Shown here: positions 32,771 to 41,469 of the stretch, in pieces
How the letters are laid out: the number at the start of each line of letters is the position of its first letter
How positions within the stretch are numbered: the stretch's first letter is position 1
Assembly (NCBI GenBank): GCA_045539315.1
Contig: JAZQFC010000037.1
Location: 1-64,000 of the forward strand
Direction of reading: 5' to 3'
Length of the DNA: 64,000 nt
DNA from: RUG11462 sp045539315
GTDB taxonomy: Bacteria; Bacillota; Clostridia; Oscillospirales; Acutalibacteraceae
The notes under the pieces: model-generated
What the model was told of the DNA's origin: nothing
The model's database searches: none
Seen by the model: only the letters and a program-made list of their open reading frames with translations
Translations under genes and position numbers: made by a program

Positions 32771-35680
32771 TTAACTTCTTCTCTTGCGAGTTTTAAGCAC
32801 TACATAGCCTGAGAGACCTGCGATAAGCAATGCAACCATTGGGAATGCTAAATCGCCTGTGTCTGATGAATATTCATCATCATAATCTCCGCCGCCACCG
32901 CCGTAGATTTTATCATAAACATCCATCTCAAGCATACCGATTTCTGCATAGTCAATACCATATCTTTCTTCGCAAATCTTTTGAGATGCTAAAGATGCTT
33001 TTGTCCATGCTTTAATAAATGCTGCTAATTTTTCATAATCTTCTTCTGTTTCATAATCATCTACAGAAAGACCAGGAAGCGCATCATATAATTTTTTGAT
33101 TTTCTTGATATCATCTTCGTTTGGTGGAGCTGTAACATCAACAGTTGTAGTAAGGTCTGAGTTTGCACTACCAGGAATGTAAAGCGCAGAGAATCTTACT
33201 TGAACATCTGTAATACCACAACCTAAATTGTCGCCACCTTGTTCTTTATTAGCAAGGTGAGAATAGTTTTGTGCTGCTAATTGAATGTTTTCAAAAGTAA
33301 AGTCTGGTGAGAATTCTGAAACATCAATATAAAGTGTTTTCTTAACGCCGAAATCAACCATTTCCATAACTTTAGCAGTTACGCCTGTGCCGTCTGGTGT
33401 TTTTGCGTTAATACCAACTAAAACTTGAACAGGAGATTTCTCATTTTTGCACTCTTTATTGTTCTTTTTACACCATTCTTTATAAGTGTTTTTATCGCTA
33501 CCTTTATACTTGTCATAAGCATTTTTATAACCGTGAGTAGCGTCTTTAATATAAATATCAATAGCGAGATAACCATTTTGAGTTGGATTTGGATGGTCTA
33601 AAGCATATTGCAAAGCAGTTGACATTTGCTCTTGGAAAGAATAAGTTTCGCCTTGTGGTTTTTGACCTTTATGGTCGCCGCCATCTTGTGTCAAACGCTT
33701 ATCTTCCCACTCAGCAGTAGCACAGAAGCATGCTTGATGTTGCTCTTGTCTTCTTGGATATGGGCTCTTAAGTTCAACTTGATAACCGCCTGATGCCAAA
33801 CCTTTTGCTTCTTCGAATTCTGCTTTATAAGTTGCATCAGATGAGCAATCTATCTTTTTAAGTGGGTTTTTACGGTCTGCAAAGCCTTGCAAGATACCGT
33901 CCTTTTCTAAATTATAGTCTTTGATTTCACAAGAATCATAGTAGTCTTCAAAGAGATAGTTTGCAAATGAAGCATGAGTATAAGCACCATAAGTTTCAGC
34001 ATATGCTTGAGATGTGAAATCATAGAAATGTTTGCCTGCATGCTCATACTCGCCTACTGTTGTTGATTCTGTTGTGCCGTTACTTGTTGTTGTAACTTCC
34101 TCTGCTTCAGGGTCACCTGTAAATAAAGGAGAAATAAAGCACTCAACATTTTGCATATATCTTGTTTTAAGTCTGCCGATAATGTCAATACCTTTTGCAT
34201 CATCTTTAATAACTACTTCTTTTCTGCCATCTGAACAAGCAGTAACGATTTTTGTAACATCATCATCTTGCAAAAGTTCTTCTTGACCTTCAATACTATA
34301 ACCTTTAAATGTGGCTGTATCTTTTGGGTCTTCATAAACAGGAGTCATTAATTTGCCGTCTTTATTATAACGTTTTGCAAATTGGTCTTTACCTGTATCA
34401 TAATATACATCTTCAACTGAGTCATATTGCCAGAAAGCCATAAGCGCTACACGAACTGATGACACATCATTATATTCAATATCTCTTGAACTCATTTCAA
34501 AAGTATATTCTTTGCCTGGGTCAATAAATTCTTGAACTAAACTATATTCTTTTCCTGAATAAGTACTAAGTCTTACTTGGAATTCTGCCTGCATTGATTT
34601 GCCATCAACATCTTCAATTTTAGGGAATTTACAAGTTAACTTAATCTTGCCTTCACCACCTGATTGGTTAGCGGTTGCAAGCGCTTGGTTAAATGCAATA
34701 GGGTCAACATCAAATACTGTATTAAGTTGCCATTCGCTAACCTTTACAGTATTGTTGTAATAAGCCCAACCTGCGTTCTTCGCTGATTTATAAAGGGTAT
34801 CATCATAACCACCGTCTTTATAATACTTAACAGTTTGAGGAGTGTTAGTGAAATCAGCCTTTAAGTAATATTTTTGCCAATCTGTAAATGAAGCATAACT
34901 TTTAGCTGCGCCAGGAGTTGGCTCTTTATACTCAACGATTTCAGGCTCGCCTTCATAAGTAATACCTGAAATGTTCATTGTTGCTTGAATATTCTTTGTG
35001 TAAGAATAGAGTGAGAAAATAATACTTTCAACATTATCAAGATTTTCAAGCGCAGTGCCATCGCCACCAACAAGTTTGAATGCTTTATTCTTAACTTGTC
35101 TATTCATTCTGTAACTAACCTTATCTAAAGTTGAAATTTTCATATATCTTTCTCTGTTTTCAGCTTTTTCATCAAGGTAAGGTGTTTTAAATCTTGTATA
35201 AATTCTTAATTCACAGTTTGTGTACAAACCTTTATACAAAACACTTGTATCTTGACAGTCTGAAAGCCAGAATGAAATAAATAACTTTTTATCAGTTGCT
35301 TTTAAGTAGTTCTCTCTCATCTCATCGGTAACAGGTACTTCAAGATGTGTACCAAATTGATAATCTCCACCATCTGTTACAGATTCTTTTACCAATGAAA
35401 TTGAACTGCTACCCTCATTCATTGAAACCTTCATACCGCTTTTTGCAGATGATTTTACAAATTCTGCAGTAAGGCTTTCAGGCTCGTTAAAATACTTTTC
35501 GCCTCTAACTTCATTATTTGAAAGAAGTTTTGCGCTATCGAGCACGCTTTGAGAGAATTTTAAAACATATTTTGCATCGTCAGTTTCAGCGCCTGCAGCA
35601 ATTGAAGTAACAAGGCCTAATGAGCCTACAACAACTGCGATTGCCATAACTAAACAAAGCATTTTCTTTAAACTTTTCAT
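32771..35680 (-). CDS. large membrane-anchored surface protein of unknown function
   Basis: 969 aa. Signal peptide 1-31 (SIAAGAE); C-terminal acidic/glycine stretch (GGGGGDYDDEY), then SSDTGDLAFP, a TM helix and KTRKRRS, so it is anchored in membrane or wall. The TGD motif is not a good LPXTG signal. The body is beta-rich and without a domain I can name. Two halves start with similar YxxFTxQxY-like text (ASFTDWQKYYLKADF near 265 and HFYDFTSQAYAETYG near 555), which may be repeats. A Cys-rich lysine stretch (EWCKKNNKECKNE) is near 735. Probably transcribed alone from the promoter at 35758. Unknown role. Confidence 0.75.
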   Translation of the reverse strand: MKSLKKMLCLVMAIAVVVGSLGLVTSIAAGAETDDAKYVLKFSQSVLDSAKLLSNNEVRGEKYFNEPESLTAEFVKSSAKSGMKVSMNEGSSSISLVKESVTDGGDYQFGTHLEVPVTDEMRENYLKATDKKLFISFWLSDCQDTSVLYKGLYTNCELRIYTRFKTPYLDEKAENRERYMKISTLDKVSYRMNRQVKNKAFKLVGGDGTALENLDNVESIIFSLYSYTKNIQATMNISGITYEGEPEIVEYKEPTPGAAKSYASFTDWQKYYLKADFTNTPQTVKYYKDGGYDDTLYKSAKNAGWAYYNNTVKVSEWQLNTVFDVDPIAFNQALATANQSGGEGKIKLTCKFPKIEDVDGKSMQAEFQVRLSTYSGKEYSLVQEFIDPGKEYTFEMSSRDIEYNDVSSVRVALMAFWQYDSVEDVYYDTGKDQFAKRYNKDGKLMTPVYEDPKDTATFKGYSIEGQEELLQDDDVTKIVTACSDGRKEVVIKDDAKGIDIIGRLKTRYMQNVECFISPLFTGDPEAEEVTTTSNGTTESTTVGEYEHAGKHFYDFTSQAYAETYGAYTHASFANYLFEDYYDSCEIKDYNLEKDGILQGFADRKNPLKKIDCSSDATYKAEFEEAKGLASGGYQVELKSPYPRRQEQHQACFCATAEWEDKRLTQDGGDHKGQKPQGETYSFQEQMSTALQYALDHPNPTQNGYLAIDIYIKDATHGYKNAYDKYKGSDKNTYKEWCKKNNKECKNEKSPVQVLVGINAKTPDGTGVTAKVMEMVDFGVKKTLYIDVSEFSPDFTFENIQLAAQNYSHLANKEQGGDNLGCGITDVQVRFSALYIPGSANSDLTTTVDVTAPPNEDDIKKIKKLYDALPGLSVDDYETEEDYEKLAAFIKAWTKASLASQKICEERYGIDYAEIGMLEMDVYDKIYGGGGGDYDDEYSSDTGDLAFPMVALLIAGLSGYVVLKTRKRRS

Positions 35681-35757
35681 TTTTGTTTCCTCCTGTTAAA
35701 TGAAAATTTTAATGTTTTTGGGGATATTATTCGACAATAACCCATTTATACAGTTAC

Positions 35758-35786
35758 ATTATATCAAATTTAAATTAAAAAAGCAA
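35758..35786 (-). promoter_or_regulatory. promoter of the 969-aa surface protein gene
   Basis: TTGCTT (35786-35781), 17-bp spacer, TATAAT (35763-35758). The RBS AGGAGG precedes the ATG. The leader is about 70 nt. Confidence 0.7.
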
Positions 35787-35864
35787 CTAATTTTAACGAC
35801 ACAAATCATTTCTTATACTTTGCACAAAAACACGCGTTTTGGTTTGTAAAACTTGCACAAAATA

Positions 35865-35892
35865 AAAGCCCTTCTCCGATGAGAAAGGCTTT
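35865..35892 (-). terminator. terminator of birA-bioY
   Basis: A 12-bp stem with one mismatch (35865-35876 with 35881-35892), followed on the minus strand by TTTATTTTG. Confidence 0.75.
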
Positions 35893-35896
35893 AAAT

Positions 35897-36445
35897 CTAT
35901 TTGCACAAAGGCTTTAATCTTGGCGCTATTATTATTGCTAAAATTGACTTTATAATATCGCCAACAATAAACGGTAAAACGCAGGTATAAATTACAGTTA
36001 AAAATGACTCGTTTGGTATATCAGACACCAACACAAAATGAATAGTGCCTACTAAATAATTAACAAACATTGCCGCAAGACAACCGAGCATTGTGAACAT
36101 TCCGCTAGATACTGTTTTATTAAGGCATTTTGAAGCAAGACCTACAATTGGCACCATTAAAATATACGAATAAATATAACCACCGGTAGGACCAGTAATC
36201 GCCGACAAACCGCCCTGCATTCCCGCAAAAACAGGCAGACCGATAACACCCATAGCAACAAACAAAACAACAGAAATTATTGCTCTTTTTTCACCTAAAA
36301 TCATTGTTGTTGCCATAACGCCGAATGTTGCAAAAGAAATCGGCACAACGCCTATTGGCAAAGTTAAAATTGAACAAACGCAACAAATCGCTGCAAAAAG
36401 CGCGCAAAGCACCATATCTTTAATACTAAAACCTTTTTTACTCAT
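35897..36445 (-). CDS. bioY: biotin transporter BioY (ECF S component)
   Basis: 182-aa integral membrane protein with about six hydrophobic segments, binding biotin in the membrane and delivering it via a shared ECF module (ecfA/A'/T, not in this window). Family signs: PISFATFGVM, GLPVFAGMQGGLSAITGPTGGYI (GPTGGY is the BioY hallmark). It overlaps birA by 4 bp, so uptake and ligation of biotin are expressed together. Confidence 0.95.
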   Translation of the reverse strand: MSKKGFSIKDMVLCALFAAICCVCSILTLPIGVVPISFATFGVMATTMILGEKRAIISVVLFVAMGVIGLPVFAGMQGGLSAITGPTGGYIYSYILMVPIVGLASKCLNKTVSSGMFTMLGCLAAMFVNYLVGTIHFVLVSDIPNESFLTVIYTCVLPFIVGDIIKSILAIIIAPRLKPLCK

Positions 36446-37392
36446 AATCTTACACTAACCTCTCCTGATGATAAATATTCTCTTTCACCATTTTCATATT
36501 CTACCAAAAGACGCGCATTTTCATCAATATCCAACGCCCTTGCTCTTGCTCTTTTTTCGCCTTTTAAAACGAAAATATCTTTTCCAATTACAAGTGATTT
36601 TTCTTTATATTCACTCATAAAATCGCTATTTTCAAAATTGTTATAAATTTTTAAAAAGTTGTTTAAAACACTTGCAATTAAACTTGAAACATCAACCTCA
36701 TCTTCAGAAATCACACCTGCAATTTGTTTGATTTCTTCAGGGAAATCATCTTTTGGCTTTCTAATATTTATACCAATGCCAAGCACCGCATAATTAAGAC
36801 CGCCTGTTTCAAAATCAATGGAAGCCTCGGTTAAAATTCCGCAAACTTTTTTGCTATCTACAAAAATATCATTTACCCATTTTATTTGTGTTTTATTCCC
36901 TGTTTTGCTTTCAACTGCATTTGCAACTGCAACTGCGGCGGCAGTTGTAATAAACAAAGATTTTTCAGCCGAAAATTTCGGTTTTAAAAGCAAACTCATA
37001 TAAACGCCACCGAGCGATGAATAAAAAGTTCTGCCTAGTCTTCCCTTGCCCGATGTTTGACTTTTTGCTATAACAACTGTATCTTCTTTTGCGCCTTTTT
37101 CGGCTAAAATTTTAAGATAATTATTTGTTGAATCTATCTCATCTAGCAAAATAATATCGCAGTCATACTCTAACTCATTGTTAATTTGCTCAACAGAAAT
37201 TACATCGCTTTTTTTCAAACAATAGCCCTTATTTGTTACCGCTTCTATATTATACCCTTGTGATTTCAGCGTTTTTATTGCTTTGTGCACTGCATTTCGC
37301 GAGCAAAACAACTTATCGGCTAATGCCTGACCTGAAACGCTTTTACCCTTTGAATTTATGAGTTCTGATAGCACTTGTTGTTTTATTGTCAT
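36442..37392 (-). CDS. birA: biotin-protein ligase / biotin repressor
   Basis: 316-aa bifunctional BirA: an N-terminal winged helix (about 1-62, ALADKLFCSRNAVHKAIKTL) and a catalytic domain with SGKGRLGRTFYS (biotinoyl-AMP loop) and KWVNDIFV, then a C-terminal SH3-like domain. It attaches biotin to carboxylases and, with its HTH, can repress biotin genes. Start ATG 37392 is preferred (GGTGAG upstream), removing 15 residues of an upstream in-frame extension that overlaps the promoter. An operator-like sequence overlaps its promoter. Confidence 0.95.
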   Translation of the reverse strand: MTIKQQVLSELINSKGKSVSGQALADKLFCSRNAVHKAIKTLKSQGYNIEAVTNKGYCLKKSDVISVEQINNELEYDCDIILLDEIDSTNNYLKILAEKGAKEDTVVIAKSQTSGKGRLGRTFYSSLGGVYMSLLLKPKFSAEKSLFITTAAAVAVANAVESKTGNKTQIKWVNDIFVDSKKVCGILTEASIDFETGGLNYAVLGIGINIRKPKDDFPEEIKQIAGVISEDEVDVSSLIASVLNNFLKIYNNFENSDFMSEYKEKSLVIGKDIFVLKGEKRARARALDIDENARLLVEYENGEREYLSSGEVSVRL

Positions 37393-37408
37393 TATACTCA
37401 CCGATAAC

Positions 37409-37437
37409 AATATATAACATTTTTGCACGATTGTCAA
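37409..37437 (-). promoter_or_regulatory. promoter of birA-bioY
   Basis: TTGACA (37437-37432), 17-bp spacer, TATATT (37414-37409). Confidence 0.7.
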
Positions 37438-37440
37438 CCA
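37411..37440. promoter_or_regulatory. candidate BirA operator
   Basis: TATATAAC-N14-GTCAACCA, an imperfect match to the Firmicute BirA site TTGTTAAC-N14/15-GTTAACAA (5/8 and 6/8). It overlaps both -10 and -35 of birA-bioY, which suits repression by a BirA with an HTH. Confidence 0.45.
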
Positions 37441-37469
37441 TTCTTTTGATAATTAGGTGACAATTGCTA

Positions 37470-37498
37470 TTGACAAATAAAAATTTTAGAGTTATAAT
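37470..37498 (+). promoter_or_regulatory. promoter of the TPP leader and thiT
   Basis: Consensus TTGACA 37470-37475, 17-bp spacer, TATAAT 37493-37498. Confidence 0.8.
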
Positions 37499-37512
37499 AA
37501 TGCCGACAAATG

Positions 37513-37606
37513 AAAAGGGGTGCTGATGCAAATCGGCTGAGATTAAGTATAAATGCTACTTTAACCCTATAACCTGATACGGATAATACCGGCGTAGGAA
37601 TTTCTA
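37513..37606 (+). ncRNA. TPP riboswitch (THI element)
   Basis: Conserved blocks in order: GGGGTGC, GGCTGAGAT, ACCCTATAACCTGAT, CGGATAATACCGGCGTAGGAA. These are the pyrimidine- and pyrophosphate-sensor helices of the thiamine-pyrophosphate riboswitch. A terminator follows at 37623, so TPP should cause premature termination upstream of thiT. Confidence 0.95.
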
Positions 37607-37622
37607 AATATCAAGGAGTTTT

Positions 37623-37660
37623 AACGCATTTTCGGTATGGAAATGCGTTTTTTGTTTGTC
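37623..37660 (+). terminator. riboswitch-controlled terminator before thiT
   Basis: Stem TAACGCATTT/AAATGCGTT with loop TCGGTATGG, then TTTTTGTTTG. It is the expression platform of the TPP element. Confidence 0.85.
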
Positions 37661-37691
37661 TAAATATTTATAATTTAGGAGGGCATAAAAT

Positions 37692-38267
37692 ATGTCAAAA
37701 ACAAAAAACAATTTAACAAAAAGGCTGGTAATTTCAGCCGTATTTATCGCAGTTTCTATCGTTTTAAACGAATTAACTCCGATAAAATTCCCATTTGGTG
37801 GCTCGGTAACAGTATTTAGTATAGTACCACTCGCACTACTTGGTTGGACTTATGGTGTTTCATGGGGCTTTACTTGTGGCGCAGTTGCAGGTACACTAAA
37901 TATGCTAATAGGTGGGCTATCAAACTTTTCTTATGTTTCCGGAATAGTTGCATATCTCGTCCTTATCTTTGCAGATTACTTTTTAGCATTTGGAGTTTTA
38001 GGTCTTGCAGGTATTTTCAAAAATAAAATCAAAAACAAAACAGTTGCTTTCTCACTAGGTGCTGCAATTGCTTGTGTTTTAAGATTTATCTGCCACTTTA
38101 TTTCAGGTGTTACTATCTGGGGCGATTATACAAATGGTTGGATTGGCGCTTGGGTTTATTCGCTAACATACAATGCAAGTTATATGCTCCCTGAACTTAT
38201 TATCACTGTTATCGGTTGTTGCGCAGTAATAAATATTAAACCTATTATGAAATCAATAGAAAAATAA
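37692..38267 (+). CDS. thiT: thiamine transporter ThiT (ECF S component)
   Basis: 191-aa membrane protein with about six hydrophobic segments, the thiamine-binding S component of an ECF transporter. The C-terminal binding region is typical: FICHFISGVTIWGDYTNGW, then YSLTYNASYMLPELI. Assignment is supported by the TPP riboswitch directly upstream. RBS TTAGGAGG. No thiamine biosynthesis gene is adjacent, which suggests reliance on salvage, at least here. Confidence 0.96.
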   Translation: MSKTKNNLTKRLVISAVFIAVSIVLNELTPIKFPFGGSVTVFSIVPLALLGWTYGVSWGFTCGAVAGTLNMLIGGLSNFSYVSGIVAYLVLIFADYFLAFGVLGLAGIFKNKIKNKTVAFSLGAAIACVLRFICHFISGVTIWGDYTNGWIGAWVYSLTYNASYMLPELIITVIGCCAVINIKPIMKSIEK

Positions 38268-38270
38268 CCA

Positions 38271-38300
38271 AAAGGAGTGGCATCGTTGCCACTCTTTTGT
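38271..38300 (+). terminator. terminator of thiT
   Basis: A 12-bp stem with one G-T pair (38271-38282 with 38287-38298), loop TCGT, T-run. Confidence 0.8.
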
Positions 38301-38418
38301 TATATGTTTACAAAATTTAAAAAAATCAAAATTTTTTTATCAAAAAACTATATACAAACCAAAAAAAATGTGATAAAATTACAAAGTAAATTTTAATTTA
38401 AAAAGGAGCGTAAATACG

Positions 38419-39102
38419 ATGAAATTGGTTTACGAAGGCAAAACAAAAGATGTTTATGAACTTGAAAATGGTAATGTAATGCTTAAATTCAAGGACGACT
38501 GCACAGGTAAAGATGGTGTGTTTGACCCAGGCGAGAATGCTGTTGGTCTTACAATTGAAGGTATCGGTAAAGAAAACCTTAAAACTTCAATTCACTATTT
38601 TGAACTTTTAAAACAAGCAGGTATCAAAACTCACTATGTTGGCGCTGATGTTGATAACGCTACTATGGAAGTGCTCCCTGCAACTGTTTTTGGTCACGGT
38701 CTTGAAGTAATTTGCAGACTTGTTGCAACAGGTAGTTTCATTCGTAGATACGGCGAATATATTGAAGATGGCACAGCCCTTCCTGGTGGCTATGTTGAAT
38801 GTACTTTCAAAAACGATGAAAAAGGCGACCCATTAGTTACAGGCGAAGGTCTTGCAGCGCTCGGCGTTATGAGCCCTGAAATGTTTGAAAGCATGAAAGA
38901 GCAAACTTTGAAAATCACAAAAATCGTTGCTGATGACCTTAAATCTATCGGTCTTGATTTGTGGGATATCAAGTTTGAATTTGGTTACAACAACGATGAA
39001 GTTATTCTTATTGATGAAATTGCTTCTGGTAATATGCGTGTTTATAAAGACGGCAAAATTGTAGAACCTGTTGAACTTACAAAACTTATTCTTAACAGAT
39101 AA
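38419..39102 (+). CDS. purC: SAICAR synthetase
   Basis: Purine synthesis: ATP-dependent joining of aspartate to CAIR to give SAICAR. 227 aa, normal length, with GKTKDVYE near residue 4, LEVICRLVATGSFIRRYG near 93, and DEIASGNMRVYKDG near the C-terminus. RBS AAAGGAGCG. It stands alone with a TAAAAT-type -10 (38374-38379); no purB, purF or other pur genes flank it, which differs from the usual large pur operon. Confidence 0.96.
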   Translation: MKLVYEGKTKDVYELENGNVMLKFKDDCTGKDGVFDPGENAVGLTIEGIGKENLKTSIHYFELLKQAGIKTHYVGADVDNATMEVLPATVFGHGLEVICRLVATGSFIRRYGEYIEDGTALPGGYVECTFKNDEKGDPLVTGEGLAALGVMSPEMFESMKEQTLKITKIVADDLKSIGLDLWDIKFEFGYNNDEVILIDEIASGNMRVYKDGKIVEPVELTKLILNR

Positions 39103-39116
39103 TTTTAAAATTTTAA

Positions 39117-39149
39117 AAGCGAGTTCGTAATTGAACTCGCTTTTTTTAT
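39117..39149. terminator. terminator of purC
   Basis: A 10-bp stem (39117-39126 with 39133-39142) then TTTTTATTTTT. It separates convergent genes. Confidence 0.85.
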
Positions 39150-39151
39150 TT

Positions 39152-39568
39152 TTAATTTAATTTTTGAGTTAATTTTTTGCCTGTGAGTTTTGTTAAAATA
39201 TACACTATTAACCAAATTGCAAGATAAACAGCAATAAAAATTGATGTATAAATTAAAACTACTTTTAAATCAAATGGTATCCAAGAATTTATTAGATAAC
39301 AAGCGGTATAGGCTACATACAAAACTGAAAAATGACAAAGCATTGATTTCATAATTGGCCAGTCTTCAATTTGATTAAAAACGCTCGCGCCTGCATGGAC
39401 AAACGCTAGAATATAAGTAGAAATTACAGCGGCAAAAACTTCTTTGCCTAAAAGTGACAAATCTTTTATGCTATAAGACAAAATAAAATAAATTATCGCT
39501 GTAATAACAGGGCCAAACCCACCAAAAATTAAACCACGATGAAAAAATTCTTTAACAGGACTTTTCAT
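39152..39568 (-). CDS. DUF3021 membrane protein
   Basis: 138-aa four-TM protein (about 13-33, 41-61, 76-95, 102-125) of the DUF3021 type. DUF3021 proteins are regularly encoded with a LytTR regulator and are thought to restrain it. The start shares a base with the LytTR stop (TAATG), so the two are coupled. No enzymatic motif is visible. Confidence 0.8.
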   Translation of the reverse strand: MKSPVKEFFHRGLIFGGFGPVITAIIYFILSYSIKDLSLLGKEVFAAVISTYILAFVHAGASVFNQIEDWPIMKSMLCHFSVLYVAYTACYLINSWIPFDLKVVLIYTSIFIAVYLAIWLIVYILTKLTGKKLTQKLN

Positions 39569-39996
39569 TAAAAACCCAACCTTTCTTTTATGTTTTTTAT
39601 ATTTCTACGAGAAACATAATCTACAAAATCATTTTTAAAAACAACTTTTAGCGCGCCACCGATTGAAGTATCAAACTTCTTTATCTTTTTGATATTTGCT
39701 ATTGATGACTGATTTAGTTTTATAAAACTTTTATCTACCATCTGCTCGATTTTATATAATCTTTGTTTTATAAGATATTTTTCTTTTTCGCAAACGGCAT
39801 AGACTTTATTGTTTTCAACTACAAAACAATAAACATCATCAAATTCAAGCGGAATAATCTCATCGCTTTTATAACCTAAAAGCGAAGTTTCATTCTCACT
39901 TGCCAGTTGTTCGATTTTTTCAATCAAAGTTGTTTTTTCTTTTGCATAAATTATTATTTCTTCGCGAGAATCATCTAAAACTACAGTGCATTTCAT
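39568..39996 (-). CDS. LytTR-domain transcription regulator
   Basis: 142-aa protein with an N-terminal region of about 45 residues without a receiver domain and a C-terminal LytTR DNA-binding domain (about 50-140: IIPLEFDDVYCFVVENNKVYAV, then FIKLNQSSIANIKKIKKF, and SRRNIKNIKERLG). Start ATG 39996 follows GAAAGGTCT; a longer in-frame reading overlaps the RBS region. It is not a two-component regulator since no Asp-receiver is present. With DUF3021 it forms a small membrane-sensor/regulator pair. Direct repeats upstream suggest autoregulation. Confidence 0.88.
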   Translation of the reverse strand: MKCTVVLDDSREEIIIYAKEKTTLIEKIEQLASENETSLLGYKSDEIIPLEFDDVYCFVVENNKVYAVCEKEKYLIKQRLYKIEQMVDKSFIKLNQSSIANIKKIKKFDTSIGGALKVVFKNDFVDYVSRRNIKNIKERLGF

Positions 39997-40019
39997 AGAC
40001 CTTTCTCCTTTCTGTTTAC

Positions 40020-40048
40020 ATTTTATCAACTAAAAAAAGAAATTTCAA
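40020..40048 (-). promoter_or_regulatory. promoter of the LytTR-DUF3021 genes
   Basis: TTGAAA (40048-40043), 17-bp spacer, TAAAAT (40025-40020). Confidence 0.6.
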
Positions 40049-40060
40049 CAAAATTACTGT

Positions 40061-40089
40061 ATTCGGTTGAATTTTAAAATTATTCGGTT
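40061..40089 (-). promoter_or_regulatory. candidate LytTR binding site (direct repeats)
   Basis: AACCGAAT occurs twice on the minus strand (40068-40061 and 40089-40082), start-to-start 21 bp, two helical turns. The pair lies just upstream of the -35. LytTR proteins bind pairs of 9-bp repeats with this phasing. Confidence 0.55.
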
Positions 40090-40726
40090 ATTTATGCTTT
40101 CCTATTATTGAATAAACCACCCATTCGGCAATGTTTGTTGCGTGGTCTCCTATTCTTTCGAAATATTTTGCTATCATTAATAAATCAAGGCAAAACTCTC
40201 CGCTTTGTTCGCCTGATTTTATAAGTTCTGTTAATTCTTGCTTTACTTTTAAAAATAAATCATCAACATTATCATCATATTTTATAACCTCTCTTGCTAA
40301 ATCAACATCGCGATTAACAAAAGATTCAACGCTATTTGTTACCATTGTTATAGTTGCTTTTGCCATATCATTTATATGCAATTTTGACTTTGCTTCGCCA
40401 ACGCCGATAAATTTTAAAATTTCCGCTATATCTGACGCTTGGTCGCCTATTCTTTCCATATCCGAAATCATTTTAAGCGCTGATGAAATTGTTCGAAGGT
40501 CGCCCGCTACCGGTTGTTGTTGCAATAGCAGTCGCATACACATTCCTTCGATTTCACGCTCGATTTCATCAATTTTTGAATCGGTTTCAAATATTTTCTC
40601 TATTAATTCAGGATGATTTTCTTCTAAACATTTAGCCGCCATTGAAATAACATTTTCACACATTGCGCCCATTTGTGTAAGTTTTTCATTCAACTGTTTT
40701 AATTGGTTATCAAAATGGTTTCGCAT
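40088..40726 (-). CDS. phoU: phosphate transport system regulator PhoU
   Basis: 212-aa all-helical protein of two PhoU repeats (E-x-x-S-D-x-I-D-x-x-E-x-x-I near 50 and FERIGDHATNIAEWV at the C-terminus, with an internal DMERIGDQASDIAE near 90). It links Pst to the PhoR kinase and restrains phosphate uptake. Its start overlaps the pstB stop by one base. Last gene of the pst operon. No phoR/phoP in this window. Confidence 0.95.
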   Translation of the reverse strand: MRNHFDNQLKQLNEKLTQMGAMCENVISMAAKCLEENHPELIEKIFETDSKIDEIEREIEGMCMRLLLQQQPVAGDLRTISSALKMISDMERIGDQASDIAEILKFIGVGEAKSKLHINDMAKATITMVTNSVESFVNRDVDLAREVIKYDDNVDDLFLKVKQELTELIKSGEQSGEFCLDLLMIAKYFERIGDHATNIAEWVVYSIIGKHK

Positions 40727-41469
40727 TAACCAAACCTCCCTGTTATATAGTCCTGTGTTCTTTTGTCTTTTGGATATGAAAACATAATTTCAGTATCATC
40801 GTATTCTATGACTTCGCCAAGCAAGAAAAATGCGGTTTTATCTGCTATTCTCAACGCTTGTTGCATATTATGAGTAACCATAACTATTGTGTATTTTTTC
40901 TTTAATTCAAGCGCTAATTCTTCTATTTTTGAAGTTGAAATCGGGTCGAGCGCACTTGTTGGCTCATCCATTAAAATCACTTCAGGCTCAACCGCGAGCG
41001 CACGAGCAATGCAAAGTCGTTGTTGTTGACCGCCTGAAAGACCTAGAGCGCTTTTATGAAGTCGGTCTTTTACTTCATCAAAAATAGCCGCTTGTTTTAA
41101 TGATTTTTCAACAATTTCATCTAACTTCTTTTTAGATTTTATACCGTGGGTGCGAGGTCCAAATGCTATGTTATCATAAACGCTCATTGGAAATGGGTTT
41201 GGTTTTTGAAACACCATTCCAACGCGTTTTCTCAGTTCATTTACATCGAAATTGCCATAAATATCTTTGCCATCAATTTTTATGCTACCTGTTATTTTGC
41301 ACCCTTCAACTAAATCGTTCATTCTATTCAAACTTTTCAAAAGAGTAGATTTTCCGCAACCTGATGGACCGATAAAAGCAGTTATTTTGTTTTTTTCTAT
41401 TTCTAAATTCACTGATTTCAATGCTTTGAAATCGTGATAATATAAATCTAAATTATTAATTTTTATCAT
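40726..41469 (-). CDS. pstB: phosphate ABC transporter ATPase
   Basis: 247-aa ABC ATPase for phosphate import: Walker A GPSGCGKST, Q-loop FQKPNPFP, signature LSGGQQQR, Walker B VILMDEPTSALDP, and H-loop VTHNM. Start ATG 41469 is fixed by AGGAGGTG 6 bases upstream, giving a 14-bp overlap with the end of pstA. FQKPNPFPMS is typical of PstB rather than other importers. Confidence 0.97.
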   Translation of the reverse strand: MIKINNLDLYYHDFKALKSVNLEIEKNKITAFIGPSGCGKSTLLKSLNRMNDLVEGCKITGSIKIDGKDIYGNFDVNELRKRVGMVFQKPNPFPMSVYDNIAFGPRTHGIKSKKKLDEIVEKSLKQAAIFDEVKDRLHKSALGLSGGQQQRLCIARALAVEPEVILMDEPTSALDPISTSKIEELALELKKKYTIVMVTHNMQQALRIADKTAFFLLGEVIEYDDTEIMFSYPKDKRTQDYITGRFG

